Below are positions 8,481 to 16,759 of a DNA stretch of 64,000 nt, piece by piece. The DNA comes from JAOUEA01 sp963825635. Its GTDB lineage: Bacteria; Actinomycetota; UBA4738; HRBIN12. The notes beneath the pieces are model-generated. The model saw only the letters and a program-made list of their open reading frames with translations. It had not been told where the DNA came from and did no database searches. A program made the position numbers and the translations under genes. The DNA is taken from contig CAWGTU010000001.1 of NCBI GenBank assembly GCA_963825635.1, positions 806,001-870,000 on the forward strand, read 5' to 3'. Within the stretch, counting starts at the first letter, position 1; every line of letters begins with the position of its first letter.

Positions 8481-9113
8481 GTGTACTCGATCGATCACGT
8501 GGTGCTCGCGGTGGCGGATCTCGACCGAGCGGGGGAGCGGCTGCATCGCGAGCACGGGCTTGCCTCGGTGGCCGGTGGCACGCATCCGCGCTGGGGAACG
8601 GGCAACCGCATCGTGCCGCTCGGTGACTGCTACATCGAGCTCATCGCCGTGGTCGATCACGAGGTGGGCAGCTCGACCTCGCTGGGGCGGGCGCTCCTCG
8701 CGTCGTCCGCCGACGGGCGCGATCAGTGGTTCTCTATCTGCCTGTCGGATACCCAGCTTGAGGCGACGGCCCGACGGCTCGGCCTGCATGTGGAGGCCGG
8801 CGCTCGCAGACGTCCCGATGGGGTCGAGCTCCGGTGGCGTGGCGCAGGCATCGAGGACGAGGCACGCGATGCCTGGCTGCCGTTCTTCATCTCCTGGGAC
8901 GTGTCCGCCGATCTGCATCCCGGACGAACGGCGATCCGCCACGAGGTCGACGTCACAGGGATCGCGAGCGTGGAGATCGCGGGCGATCCCGCACGCCTGC
9001 GCGAATGGCTCGGACCCGCGGGTGAAGGCTTGCCGTTCGACGTGTCCGACGGAGAGCCCCAGATCCGAACCGTGGACCTCCTACTCGGGGACGGCACGAC
9101 GCTCAGGCTCTAA
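8481..9113 (+). CDS. Glyoxalase-like domain protein
   Basis: A 210-residue protein of the Glyoxalase_3-like (VOC fold) group, beginning YSIDHVVLAVADLDRAGERL. It contains GTGNRIVPLGDCYIELIAV and a C-terminal half-domain ending IRTVDLLLGDGTTLRL. VOC proteins bind a divalent metal through His/Glu ligands: the first His is in IDHVV and a Glu is in YIELI. The reaction is not predictable. The GTG start has an ideal AAGGAGG 5 nt away; an upstream in-frame ATG at 8451 would add ten residues. It is divergent from the sugar dehydrogenase gene and convergent with metB. Confidence 0.75.
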   Translation: MYSIDHVVLAVADLDRAGERLHREHGLASVAGGTHPRWGTGNRIVPLGDCYIELIAVVDHEVGSSTSLGRALLASSADGRDQWFSICLSDTQLEATARRLGLHVEAGARRRPDGVELRWRGAGIEDEARDAWLPFFISWDVSADLHPGRTAIRHEVDVTGIASVEIAGDPARLREWLGPAGEGLPFDVSDGEPQIRTVDLLLGDGTTLRL

Positions 9114-9131
9114 GGGCACCAGTGCTCGTGC

Positions 9132-10292
9132 TCAGAGGCCGGCGGTGAGGGCACGGTCGAGGTCCTCGATCAGGTCGTCGGGGTGCTCGATGCCCACGGA
9201 GAGCCGGACGAGGTCGGCCGGCACCTCGAGCGGCGATCCGGCCACGCTCGCATGGGTCATCGGACCGGGCACCTCGATCAGCGACTCGACCCCGCCGAGC
9301 GATTCCGCCAGGAAGAACAGCTCGGTTCGCTGGGCGACGGCCAGAGCGCGCTGGGGGCTGCCCACCCGGAACGACACCATGCCGCCGAAGTCCGCCATCT
9401 GCCGGGCAGCGACCTCGTGTCCGGGGTGGTCTTCGAGCCCGGGGTAGAACACGCGGGTGACGGCGGGGCTGGTCCGCAGGTACCCGGCGATCGCCCGGGC
9501 GCCGGCGCAGTGCGCTCGCATCCGCACGGCGAGCGTCTTCAGGCCGCGCAGGGCGAGGTAGCTGTCCATCGGCCCGGGCACCGCACCCACCGCGTTCACG
9601 AGGAAGGCCAGCCGCTCGATCCACTCCTCGTCGCTCGTGACGATCGCGCCGCCGATCAGGTCGGAGTGTCCGCCGACGTACTTCGTCACGCTGTGCACGA
9701 CGGCGTCGGCGCCGAGCGCGAGCGGCCGCTGCAGGGCGGGCGTGGCGAACGTGTTGTCCACCACCACACGGATGCCATGCTCGTGCGCGACCGAACTCAC
9801 GGCCCCGATATCGACGATCTTGAGCAGCGGGTTCGACGGCGTCTCGATCCAGACGAGCTTCGTGGCCGGCGTCAGCGACGACGTCAGCGCGCCGAGGTCA
9901 CCGAGATCGACGGTCGCGAAGGTGAGCCCCCAATCGCTCAGCACCTTCGACAACAGCCGGTACGTCCCTCCGTAGACGTCGTCGGCGAGCACCACGTGGT
10001 CGCCGGGGCGAAGCGTCAGCAGGAGGGTGGTCTCGGCCCCGAGTCCGCTCGAGAACGCGAAGCCGCGCGCGCCGCCCTCGAGCGAGGCGAGTGCCTGCTG
10101 GAATGCCTCCCTCGTGGGGTTCCCGCCGCGCGCGTAGTCCCAGACCTTCGGGGAGCCCACCTCCGGCTGCGCGTAGGTCGAGGTCTGGTAGATCGGCACG
10201 TTGACCGCGCCGTATGGGGCATCGGGGTCTTGGCCCGCGTGGATCGCCCTCGTCTCGAACCGATACCGGTCGGCTTCTTCCTCCTCGCTCAT
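9132..10292 (-). CDS. metB: Cystathionine gamma-synthase/gamma-lyase family PLP enzyme
   Basis: A 386-residue fold-type I PLP enzyme of the Cys/Met metabolism family. Typical blocks are ETRAIHAGQ, PIYQTSTYAQ, YARGGNPTREA, the cofactor-binding FSSGLGA segment, DNTFATPALQRPL, and SVTKYVGGHSD with the PLP lysine. Together with the upstream cbs gene it would complete a transsulfuration route between homocysteine and cysteine. Sequence does not separate gamma-synthase (MetB) from gamma-lyase (MctB/CTH). Pairing with cbs argues for the lyase direction, homocysteine to cysteine, but this is inference. The start has GAGGAG 6 nt upstream, 10 bp after the DUF429 gene. Confidence 0.88.
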   Translation of the reverse strand: MSEEEEADRYRFETRAIHAGQDPDAPYGAVNVPIYQTSTYAQPEVGSPKVWDYARGGNPTREAFQQALASLEGGARGFAFSSGLGAETTLLLTLRPGDHVVLADDVYGGTYRLLSKVLSDWGLTFATVDLGDLGALTSSLTPATKLVWIETPSNPLLKIVDIGAVSSVAHEHGIRVVVDNTFATPALQRPLALGADAVVHSVTKYVGGHSDLIGGAIVTSDEEWIERLAFLVNAVGAVPGPMDSYLALRGLKTLAVRMRAHCAGARAIAGYLRTSPAVTRVFYPGLEDHPGHEVAARQMADFGGMVSFRVGSPQRALAVAQRTELFFLAESLGGVESLIEVPGPMTHASVAGSPLEVPADLVRLSVGIEHPDDLIEDLDRALTAGL

Positions 10293-10302
10293 CGGGCGCT
10301 CC

Positions 10303-11142
10303 TCATCGCATCTCGGGGGGCGGCTTCCAGCCGCGGGCCGTGAGCTCGTCCAGCGCGTCGGCTCCTGCGCGGGCGCGCTTCCACAGCATGGCCTTGCGCT
10401 TCGCATCGTGCCCCGGAGCGAACTCCCCGCGGACGAGCCGGTCGCACTCCGGGTCACCGCATGCGCAGTACGTGAACAGTGGCTCCGCCGCACGCGGCGC
10501 GGCCGACCCCGGACGGTACGGTGTGGCCGGCAGCGCGGCCGACGGCACCACGATCACGCCCTCACGCGGATCGCCGGGAGCGAATCGCCGTCCGTCGAGG
10601 GCGTACAGCCCGGTGAGCGCGGCGAGGGCGGCGTCGATGCGGTCGGCGGATCCGAGCTCGTCGGTGCGCACGCCCTGGGCCCGGAGCACGGCCGTTCGCC
10701 AGACGTGCTTGCGTGTTCCCTTGGGCGGGAGACAGCCCGCCAGCACGACCGCGGTCGCATGTGGGAAGACCTCGAGGGCCCTCCCCTTGGGGCTGCCGGC
10801 CGAGTAGGTCGGGAACCCGGCCGCCGCCGCCTGCGCGAACACCTCGAAGCCGACCTCCATCCACGCGAAGAACCGATTGCCCCGGCCGTGCGCCTCGCTC
10901 GGAGTGTTGAACGACGAGATGTTGAGGGCCGCCAGCTGGCGCTCGGTGAGCCGTGAGCGCCCCGATGGCGCCCACCGTGGCGGCGAGTCGATCGCGACGA
11001 CGTCGGGCCGCAGGTCCCGGATCACATGCTCCACGTCACGGACGTGCACGCGGGACGAGACGTGCAGGGGCACACGGCGCTCGTCGAGCAGCACGACGTC
11101 GAGGCCTTTGCCGACGCCGACGTCGATGCCCAGCGACCGCAC
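10303..11142 (-). CDS. DUF429 family protein (RNase H-like fold)
   Basis: A 279-residue protein. It opens LGIDVGVGKGLDVVLLDE, the Asp-containing first strand of RNase H-like folds, and continues with DVVAIDSPPRWAP, TPSEAHGRGNRFFAWMEVGFEVF, and EVFPHATAV, all typical of DUF429. The C-terminal segment has a CACGDPECDRLVRGE cysteine cluster that could bind metal. DUF429 proteins are predicted nucleases, but no activity is established. It lies between cbs (8 bp upstream) and metB (10 bp downstream), so it is translated from the transsulfuration transcript. The GTG start has only a weak ribosome-binding site, suggesting coupling to cbs. Confidence 0.75.
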   Translation of the reverse strand: MRSLGIDVGVGKGLDVVLLDERRVPLHVSSRVHVRDVEHVIRDLRPDVVAIDSPPRWAPSGRSRLTERQLAALNISSFNTPSEAHGRGNRFFAWMEVGFEVFAQAAAAGFPTYSAGSPKGRALEVFPHATAVVLAGCLPPKGTRKHVWRTAVLRAQGVRTDELGSADRIDAALAALTGLYALDGRRFAPGDPREGVIVVPSAALPATPYRPGSAAPRAAEPLFTYCACGDPECDRLVRGEFAPGHDAKRKAMLWKRARAGADALDELTARGWKPPPEMR

Positions 11143-11150
11143 CGCTGCCG

Positions 11151-12524
11151 CTACCGCTGCGCCCGGCGATGGGCGATGAAGTCGAGCAGGTCGCTCCGGG
11201 TGAGCACGCCGAGCACCTGACCGGCCTTCGCGACGAGCACCGCGGGCGCCTGCTCGAGCTGAGCGAAGGCCGTCTCGATCGGTTGGTCCCACTCCACGAA
11301 CGGGATCGGCGGCGCCATGACCTCGGCGACGTCGGCCTGCAGCGCGTCGGGGTCGCGGAAGACGCGCTCGAGCAGCTCGCGGTCTCGGATCGAACCCACG
11401 AACTGGGTCACGTCGGCCGACTCCTCGCGCACGACGGGCGCCTGAGAGATCGAGCTCGCCTGCAGCACGTCGACCGCCTGCCGCACCTTGTCGTGGGCGT
11501 TCACGGTGATCAGCGGCGGCAGCTCGGCGCCCTTGGACGAGAGCACCTGCTCGACGGTCGTCACCTCGGGGCCCTCGAGGAACCCGTACTGGCGCATCCA
11601 GCCATCCGAGTAGAGCTTCGAGAGGTAGTTGCGACCCGTGTCGGGCAACAAGACGACGATCGTGGCGTCATCTCCGTAGTCGCGCGCGACCTCGAGCGCA
11701 GCGTAGACAGCGGAACCGCATGAGCCGCCGACGAGGATGCCTTCTTGTCGCGTGACCGCCCGGGCCATGAGGAACGCCTCGCGGTCGGGCACCCGGACCC
11801 AGCGGTCGACGATGTCGGGGTCGAACGTCTCCGGGAAGAAGTCCTCGCCGATCCCCTCGGTGAGGTAGGGGCGCGGCTCGTCGCCCGTGTACACCGAGCC
11901 CTCCGTGTCGGCGCCCACGATCACGATGTCGGGGTTCTGCGATTTCAGGAATCGCCCGACTCCGGTGACCGTGCCGCCCGTGCCCACCCCCGCGACGAAG
12001 ACGTCGATGCGTCCGTCGGTCTGGTCCCAGATCTCCGGACCGGTCGTCTCGAAGTGCGTGGCCGGATTCTCCTGATTGAAGTACTGGTTCGGCTGGAACG
12101 CGCCGGGGATCTCGTCGGCGAGGCGGGACGCGACCGAGTAGTACGACTCCGGCGACTCCCGCGGCACGGCGGTCGGCGTGATGATCACCTCGGCGCCGTA
12201 CGCCCGCAGCAACGAGATCTTCTCCTGGCTCATCTTGTCGGGCATCACGAAGATGCAGCGGTATCCGCGGATCGCCGCCGCGATCGCGAGTCCGTGCCCG
12301 GTGTTGCCCGATGTGGGTTCGACGATCGTGCCACCGGGGCTCAGCGTGCCCGAACGCTCGGCTGCCTCGATCATCCGGATGCCGATGCGGTCCTTCACGG
12401 ACCCACCCGGGTTCAGCATCTCGACCTTGGCGAGGATCGTCGGGCGCAGCCCTCGCGTGACCGACCGTAGGCGCACGAGGGGGGTGTTCCCCATCGCGTC
12501 GAGGAACGTATCGAGCACCTGCAT
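11151..12524 (-). CDS. cbs: Cystathionine beta-synthase with C-terminal CBS domains
   Basis: A 457-residue fold-type II PLP enzyme that condenses serine and homocysteine to cystathionine. GNTPLVRL begins the catalytic domain, K44 in GGSVKDRIG is the PLP lysine, TSGNTGHGLA binds the cofactor phosphate, and GVGTGGTVTGVGRFLK is the glycine-rich loop. A pair of CBS domains fills about residues 330-455, as in eukaryotic and actinobacterial enzymes, where it is a regulatory module. No N-terminal haem motif is present. AAGGGGG precedes the ATG. It heads the operon cbs-DUF429-metB. Confidence 0.92.
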   Translation of the reverse strand: MQVLDTFLDAMGNTPLVRLRSVTRGLRPTILAKVEMLNPGGSVKDRIGIRMIEAAERSGTLSPGGTIVEPTSGNTGHGLAIAAAIRGYRCIFVMPDKMSQEKISLLRAYGAEVIITPTAVPRESPESYYSVASRLADEIPGAFQPNQYFNQENPATHFETTGPEIWDQTDGRIDVFVAGVGTGGTVTGVGRFLKSQNPDIVIVGADTEGSVYTGDEPRPYLTEGIGEDFFPETFDPDIVDRWVRVPDREAFLMARAVTRQEGILVGGSCGSAVYAALEVARDYGDDATIVVLLPDTGRNYLSKLYSDGWMRQYGFLEGPEVTTVEQVLSSKGAELPPLITVNAHDKVRQAVDVLQASSISQAPVVREESADVTQFVGSIRDRELLERVFRDPDALQADVAEVMAPPIPFVEWDQPIETAFAQLEQAPAVLVAKAGQVLGVLTRSDLLDFIAHRRAQR

Positions 12525-12747
12525 CGAACCGACCCCCTTGCCCAGTAGGTGTGGCTATCGTGCCACGCGGGACCGACCTGCGTCCCCGCGCCGTCGCTCG
12601 GGTCCAGCCGGTTGCTCGGACATGCTTCACCTCGGGGGATAAAGTGCCGAATCCATGAACCGACGCACGCGGCGACGCTCATGATCCACCGGAACGCGTC
12701 GCCGATGACCGAGGTCGCGCGGGGGTGCGCGGGATGAGGACGATGGT

Positions 12748-13740
12748 GTGAGCGAGGGCAACCGCATCGACGAGCACGAGATCGAGAGCGCCGCCGAGGG
12801 CAACGGCGGCGGCGAGAGCTTGCTCGTCGTCGACGACGATCCCTTCATCGCCAGGCTGCTCGAGATCGAGCTGCGCGCCGCCGGTTACGACGTGCGCGTC
12901 GCCGCCGACGGCGCGCTGGCGCTCGAAGCGGCTCGGGAACGGCGCCCCGACCTCGTGCTCGCCGACGTGATGATGCCGAACATGGACGGCTTCGAGCTGA
13001 CCCGTCGTCTGCGGCAGGATCCGAGCACCGCCACCGTCTCGGTGATCATGCTCACCGCTCGAGGGCTCTCCGCCGACAAGCTGGAGGGCTTCGCGATCGG
13101 GGCCGACGACTACATCGTCAAGCCGTTCGACACCCCGGAGCTCCTCGCGCGCATCCGTGGCGTGCTGCGCCGCTCGCGCGATACACGCACGCAGTCGCCG
13201 CTCACCGGACTCCCCGGCAACGTCCGAATCGAGGAGGAGATCGACGCCCGCCTCGCGCGCTCGGATCCGTTCGCGATCCTCTACGCCGATCTCGACAGCT
13301 TCAAGGCGTACAACGACCACTACGGGTTCATGCGGGGAGACGAAGTGATCCAAGCGTCGGCTCGGTTGATCGGCGAGGCGGCCCGCGGGTCGTCAGACGG
13401 CGCGGCCTTCGTCGGCCACGTCGGCGGCGACGACTTCGTGGTGGTGGTCGCTCCCGAGCGGGCGGAACCGGTCGCCGACGCGATCGTCGCGGCCTTCGAC
13501 GAGGCGGCGCCCGGCTTCTACGACGAGACCGATCGCGAACGTGGCTTCATCGAGGTCACGAACCGCCGGGGCGAGCTGCAGCGGTTCGGCGTTCTGACCT
13601 TGTCGATCGGGGTGGCGACGACGGCCAAGCGGTCGTTCCAGCACTACGCCGAGGCCGTCGCCGTCGCGACCGAGATGAAGCAGTACACGAAGGGGTCGGA
13701 GACCTCGTCGTGGGCCCTGGACCGTCGCAGCGGCGAGTAG
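12748..13740 (+). CDS. Response regulator with GGDEF output domain (GGDDF variant)
   Basis: A 330-residue cytosolic protein. The receiver domain (about 24-140) has the acidic pocket VVDDDP, the phosphoacceptor D73 in LADVMMP, and K125 in VKPF. The GGDEF domain (about 150-320) has LTGLPGN, YADLDSFKAYNDHYGF and HVGGDDF at 224-230. It would make c-di-GMP from two GTP when the receiver is phosphorylated. The signature reads GGDDF, not GG(D/E)EF, and the usual Arg before it is His, so activity needs testing. The GTG start overlaps a preceding five-codon frame. No kinase gene is adjacent. It converges with an EAL-domain regulator 13 bp away. Confidence 0.87.
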   Translation: MSEGNRIDEHEIESAAEGNGGGESLLVVDDDPFIARLLEIELRAAGYDVRVAADGALALEAARERRPDLVLADVMMPNMDGFELTRRLRQDPSTATVSVIMLTARGLSADKLEGFAIGADDYIVKPFDTPELLARIRGVLRRSRDTRTQSPLTGLPGNVRIEEEIDARLARSDPFAILYADLDSFKAYNDHYGFMRGDEVIQASARLIGEAARGSSDGAAFVGHVGGDDFVVVVAPERAEPVADAIVAAFDEAAPGFYDETDRERGFIEVTNRRGELQRFGVLTLSIGVATTAKRSFQHYAEAVAVATEMKQYTKGSETSSWALDRRSGE

Positions 13741-13753
13741 ATCCCGGGTGCGA

Positions 13754-14959
13754 TCAGGGAAGCGGACCGGGCTCCGCGAGGAAGAATCCTTGCCCGTAGC
13801 CCACGCCCAGCTCGCGCAGCGTCGCGAGCTCGCCCGCCGTCTCGATGCCCTCGGCGACGAGTGAGAATCCCATCTCCAGCGCGAACGAGACGAGTGCCGT
13901 CGCGAGGGCCCGCTTCGCGCGGTCCGTGTCGATGTCGCGGGTGAGGCTCATGTCGAGCTTCACGATGTCGGGCGCGATGCGCACCGTGTGTCGCAGGCTC
14001 GCGAAACCTGCGCCGGCGTCGTCGATCGCCACCTTCGCTCCTCGAGCCCGCAGCGGGGCGAGTGCATCGACGAGGTCGTCGTAGTCCTCCACCGCCTCGT
14101 GCTCGGTGATCTCGAGCACCAGCCGGTCGGCGATCGGCTCGATGAGCGTGGCCAGCTCGGCCGAGACGGCGGCACGATGCGAGCAGTTCACGGCGAGGTA
14201 GATGCCTGGATCCATCTTCGGCACGGCGCGCAACGCGTGCGTCAAGGTGGTCAGCTCGAGCTGCACGCCGAGCGCCAGCGAGACCGCCTCGGCGAACCAC
14301 TCGTTGGGCGGCCGGGGCGGAGGCGTGGAGAAACGGGCGAGGGCTTCGAGTCCCACCGTGGCGCCGGTCGTGAGGTCGACGATCGGCTGGAACGCCATCG
14401 AGACGCCCTCGCCGTCGACGAACCGCTGGATCTCGGCACGACGTGCGTGGAGCCGTTCGCGCTCGTCATCCTCGCGGCGCAGTTGCTTCGTGAGTTCCGA
14501 CACGATGCCGGCGATCACCTCGGTCGACAGGCTCGCGCCGCCCGCCATCACCTTCTGGATCGAGCCGACGATCTCCTCGCCGCCGGTTCCCTTCACGAGG
14601 TAGCCGACGGCGCCCGCCCGGAGCATCTCGAGGACCGTCGGCCGGTCCTCGAAGGCCGAGAGCGCGATCACACGGGTGTCGGGGGAGCACCGAGCGATCT
14701 CGCGCGCAGCCCGGGGGCCGCCGCCGGCCGGCATCGAGACGTCGACGAGCGCGACGTCGGGCCGCTCGTCGTTCGCGAGGGCGATCGCTTCGTCGGCGTC
14801 GCCCGCCGTGCCGATCAGCGTCAGGTCGTCCTCGTGCTCGAGCAGGTCGGCGAGGGCGCCCCGCAGCGCGGGTTCGTCGTCGGCGATCAGCACACGGATC
14901 TGCTCGGTCACGAGCCCGCCGGCGCCGCCGGCATCGTAGGGGGAAGTTCCGACGGCCAT
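13754..14959 (-). CDS. Response regulator with EAL c-di-GMP phosphodiesterase domain
   Basis: A 401-residue protein. The NarL-type receiver (about 20-140) has ADDEP, the phosphoacceptor D73 in LVDVSMP, and K123 in LVKG. A short coiled linker (about 145-178) leads to an EAL domain. That domain retains the residues expected of an active enzyme: EALAR (205-209), the Asn in VNCSH, EITEHE, IDDAGAGF, the Lys of VKLDMS, and AEGIE. It should linearise c-di-GMP to pGpG. TAGCGT lies 7 nt before the ATG, suggesting a leaderless message. The chosen start adds about 17 residues before the receiver; a GTG just before TEQIRV is an alternative. Confidence 0.88.
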   Translation of the reverse strand: MAVGTSPYDAGGAGGLVTEQIRVLIADDEPALRGALADLLEHEDDLTLIGTAGDADEAIALANDERPDVALVDVSMPAGGGPRAAREIARCSPDTRVIALSAFEDRPTVLEMLRAGAVGYLVKGTGGEEIVGSIQKVMAGGASLSTEVIAGIVSELTKQLRREDDERERLHARRAEIQRFVDGEGVSMAFQPIVDLTTGATVGLEALARFSTPPPRPPNEWFAEAVSLALGVQLELTTLTHALRAVPKMDPGIYLAVNCSHRAAVSAELATLIEPIADRLVLEITEHEAVEDYDDLVDALAPLRARGAKVAIDDAGAGFASLRHTVRIAPDIVKLDMSLTRDIDTDRAKRALATALVSFALEMGFSLVAEGIETAGELATLRELGVGYGQGFFLAEPGPLP

Positions 14960-15050
14960 CGGGGGGACGCTACCCGGCCTGAACGGGCCACTCAAGCATC
15001 CCAGCCACGGAGCCCCGGCCGGAAGAAGGCGAGAGAGCATGCCGTCGCAG

Positions 15051-15056
15051 TAGCAT
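15051..15056 (+). promoter_or_regulatory. Probable -10 box (TAGCAT) of the hut operon
   Basis: TAGCAT would start a transcript near 15063, leaving about 30 nt before the hutU ATG, which is preceded by AGAGGGG. No HutC-type regulator gene or clear operator is visible nearby. Confidence 0.4.
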
Positions 15057-15094
15057 CACGCTGAGAAGGCAGCCGCCGTGCCGTAGAGGGGACG

Positions 15095-16759
15095 ATGACC
15101 GGTCGAGTGATCCGTGCGCCACGTGGCGGTGCGCTGTCCTGCCGCTCCTGGCCGCAGGAAGCGGCGATGCGCATGTTGATGAACAACCTCGACCCCGAGG
15201 TGGCCGAGCGGCCCCAGGACCTGGTCGTGTACGGCGGCACCGGCAAGGCTGCCCGCAGCTGGGAGGCGTTCGACGCGATCGTGCGCTCGCTCCGGACGCT
15301 GGCCGACGACGAGACCCTGCTCGTGCAGTCGGGGAAGCCGGTCGGGGTCTTCCGCACCCACGACATGGCCCCTCGAGTGCTGATCTCGAACTCGATGCTC
15401 GTGCCCAAGTGGGCCGACTGGGAGACGTTTCGGGCGCTCGAGTCGCAGGGACTCACGATGTACGGGCAGATGACCGCGGGGTCGTGGATATACATCGGCA
15501 CCCAGGGCATCCTGCAGGGCACGTACGAGACGCTCGCCGAGTGTGCGCACCAGCACTTCGGCGGGTCGCTCGCCGGCACCGTCACGCTCACGGGTGGCCT
15601 CGGTGGCATGGGTGGCGCGCAACCGCTTGCGGTCACGATGAACGGCGGTGTCGCGCTCTGTGTCGAGGTCGATCCAGCCCGCATCGAGCGCCGGATCACG
15701 ACGCGCTACCTCGATCGCGAGACGGCCGATCTCGACGAAGCGCTGCGGTGGGCCGACGAGGCCAAGGCCGCGCGCGATGCGGTGTCGATCGGGCTCGTGG
15801 GCAACTGCGCCGAGGTGATGCCCGAGCTCGTCGTCCGCGGCTGGCAGCCCGACGTCGTCACCGACCAGACCTCCGCTCATGACCCGCTCGGCGGCTACGT
15901 ACCGGCTGCGCTCTCTCTCACCGAGGCCGCCGAGCTCCGAGAGCGAGACGCCGGCGAGTACGTGCGCCGCGCCGAGGCATCGATGGCTGGCCACGTCGAG
16001 GCGATCGTGAGCTTCGCGGCCCGCGGAGCGGTCGCGTTCGACTACGGCAACAACCTGCGCGCCGGCGCCGAGGCCGGTGGGCTCCCGCACGACGTCGCAT
16101 TCAGCTACCCAGGGTTCGTGCCGGCGTTCGTGCGGCCGCTGTTCTGCGAGGGCAAGGGGCCGTTCCGGTGGGCGGCGCTCTCGGGCGACCCGGCCGACAT
16201 CGCCGCGACCGACACCGCCGTGTCCGAGCTGTTCCCCGACGACGACCGCCTCCAGCGATGGCTGCGCCTCGCGTCCGAACGCGTGGCCTACCAGGGGCTG
16301 CCCGCCCGCATCTGTTGGCTGGGCTACGGCGAGCGTGACCGCGCGGGCACACGGTTCAACGAGCTCGTCGCCTCGGGCGCGGTGAGTGCCCCGATCGTGA
16401 TCGGGCGGGACCACCTCGACGCCGGCAGCGTCGCCAGCCCGAACCGCGAGACCGAGGCGATGCGCGACGGCTCCGACGCGATCGCCGACTGGCCGATCCT
16501 GAACGCCCTCGTCAACACGGCCGCGGGTGCCCACTGGGTGAGCGTGCACCACGGCGGCGGTGTTGGTATCGGCTCGTCGATCCACGCCGGCATGGTCGTC
16601 GTGGCCGACGGCACGGCGGATGCGGCCGAACGCCTCGAGCGCGTGCTCACCTCCGACCCGGGCATGGGCGTGGTTCGCCACGTGGACGCGGGGTACGAGC
16701 GGGCGATCGAGGTTGCAGACGATCGCGGCGTGCGCGTGCCGATGCGGGAGGCCGAGTGA
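15095..16759 (+). CDS. hutU: Urocanate hydratase
   Basis: A 554-residue enzyme of the usual length, converting urocanate to imidazolone propionate with tightly bound NAD+. Diagnostic stretches are NNLDPEVAERPQDLVVYGG near the start, SNSMLVPKWADWETF, the dinucleotide-binding GGLGGMGGAQPLA, LVGNCAEVMPELV, DQTSAHDPLGGYVP, and FCEGKGPFRWAALSGDP. It is the first gene of a histidine-degradation operon with hutH two genes on. Its stop codon overlaps the next start (GTGA). Confidence 0.96.
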   Translation: MTGRVIRAPRGGALSCRSWPQEAAMRMLMNNLDPEVAERPQDLVVYGGTGKAARSWEAFDAIVRSLRTLADDETLLVQSGKPVGVFRTHDMAPRVLISNSMLVPKWADWETFRALESQGLTMYGQMTAGSWIYIGTQGILQGTYETLAECAHQHFGGSLAGTVTLTGGLGGMGGAQPLAVTMNGGVALCVEVDPARIERRITTRYLDRETADLDEALRWADEAKAARDAVSIGLVGNCAEVMPELVVRGWQPDVVTDQTSAHDPLGGYVPAALSLTEAAELRERDAGEYVRRAEASMAGHVEAIVSFAARGAVAFDYGNNLRAGAEAGGLPHDVAFSYPGFVPAFVRPLFCEGKGPFRWAALSGDPADIAATDTAVSELFPDDDRLQRWLRLASERVAYQGLPARICWLGYGERDRAGTRFNELVASGAVSAPIVIGRDHLDAGSVASPNRETEAMRDGSDAIADWPILNALVNTAAGAHWVSVHHGGGVGIGSSIHAGMVVVADGTADAAERLERVLTSDPGMGVVRHVDAGYERAIEVADDRGVRVPMREAE

